Part shown: positions 63,656 to 64,000 of the stretch, in pieces
How the letters are laid out: each line of letters opens with the position of its first letter
Position numbering within the stretch: position 1 is the first letter of the stretch
Assembly (NCBI GenBank): GCA_947179485.1
Contig: OX359245.1
Span: 33,219,067-33,283,066 of the forward strand
Reading direction: 5' to 3'
Length of the DNA stretch: 64,000 nt
Source of the DNA: Allacma fusca
Taxonomy: Eukaryota; Arthropoda; Collembola; Symphypleona; Sminthuridae
Notes under the pieces: model-generated
Told to the model about the DNA's origin: nothing
The model's database searches: none
The model's input: the letters and a program-made list of their open reading frames with translations, nothing else
Translations under genes and position numbers: made by a program

Positions 63656-63935
63656 CTATTTTTGCAAAGCAATATGATTATAAAGATAAACACAAAAGTT
63701 AAAAGGGATTTTCAACACCAAGTCATTAAAATGGAGTACCTCAAGAGGAACCTCATCTCCTCCACATGGAGCCCGGACCCTGCTTATACATAGCTCCATT
63801 GAACCATACGCATAATGTAGGATGGGGTTTATGAATGTATTGGGAATCTGAGGATGAATGATCTTCTCAAATGGACGGTGGAAGACTTTCTGCATCTTTG
63901 TAATCATCCTGGGGCAAAGTGATTCAATTCTTGAG
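63656..63935 (-). CDS. Possible coding exon near the right edge
   Basis: Open minus-strand frame with balanced composition (MITKMQKVFHRPFEKIIHPQ, then YGSMELCISRVRAPCGGDEV) and a possible donor (GAG then GTACTC, about 63738). Any gene would have its 5' exons to the right of the window. No family recognised and the donor is weak, so this may be chance. Confidence 0.25.
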
Positions 63936-64000
63936 GAATCCCGAAAGTTTATGATCCCCCGTCAAATTCACCTTTCGCCATAAACGCCCCCTCATATGAA

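Noticed and set aside
1..64000. Bacterial-type features (operons, CRISPR arrays, Shine-Dalgarno sites)
   Set aside because: The window is eukaryotic, with spliceosomal introns throughout; the tandem arrays seen lack unique spacers.

Overview
This is a window of eukaryotic, AT-rich, gene-sparse nuclear DNA. All coding evidence is interrupted by short spliceosomal introns (GT..AG, mostly 60-450 bases), and one gene encodes a Rebers-Riddiford cuticle protein, so the source is an arthropod. The CRAL-TRIO/SEC14 protein with an N-terminal signal peptide and no CRAL_TRIO_N domain, the ELOVL6-like elongase and the repeat content make me lean towards a springtail (Collembola). That last step is inference.

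Layout. (1) 1-1212, minus strand: the 5' part of a SEC14-like (CRAL-TRIO) gene that runs off the left edge. (2) 2.8-4.3 kb: a nest of repeats, with a 152-bp tandem element followed by a tRNA-like repeat split by a hAT-type element that has a perfect 8-bp target duplication. (3) 4.3-16 kb: gene-poor DNA with AT tandem repeats, a TA-flanked 300-bp MITE, a dispersed repeat copy and one GC-richer small open frame (12065-12340). (4) 16321-18200, plus: a complete five-exon CRAL-TRIO protein with a signal peptide. (5) 20411-22354, plus: a three-exon RR cuticle protein. (6) 23739-27276, plus: a 14-exon sodium-coupled transporter of the SLC5 family. (7) 28-34 kb: accessory DNA with two more hAT-type non-autonomous elements, a decayed C2H2 zinc-finger gene and decayed open frames. 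(8) 35422-38142, minus: a five-exon acyl-CoA delta-9 desaturase. (9) 41134-42507, minus: a five-exon ELOVL6-type fatty acid elongase. (10) 42.5-64 kb: about 21 kb with no gene I can defend, holding repeats and two weak open frames.

Gene models were built by hand: every intron in the five complete genes and in the partial SEC14 gene has GT..AG ends, and exon phases sum to whole codons. Functionally the desaturase and the elongase are consecutive recognisable genes on one strand and act in adjacent steps of fatty acid modification. Two CRAL-TRIO lipid-carrier genes also lie in the window. The most unusual content is transposon-related: three unrelated hAT-like non-autonomous elements (3431-4262, 28274-29036, 33179-33957), each with its own terminal inverted repeat, an 8-bp target duplication and an interior built from iterations of a short motif (GGAACA, GCCTA, GGGACG). 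A similar but boundary-less motif array sits in intron 2 of the secreted CRAL-TRIO gene.
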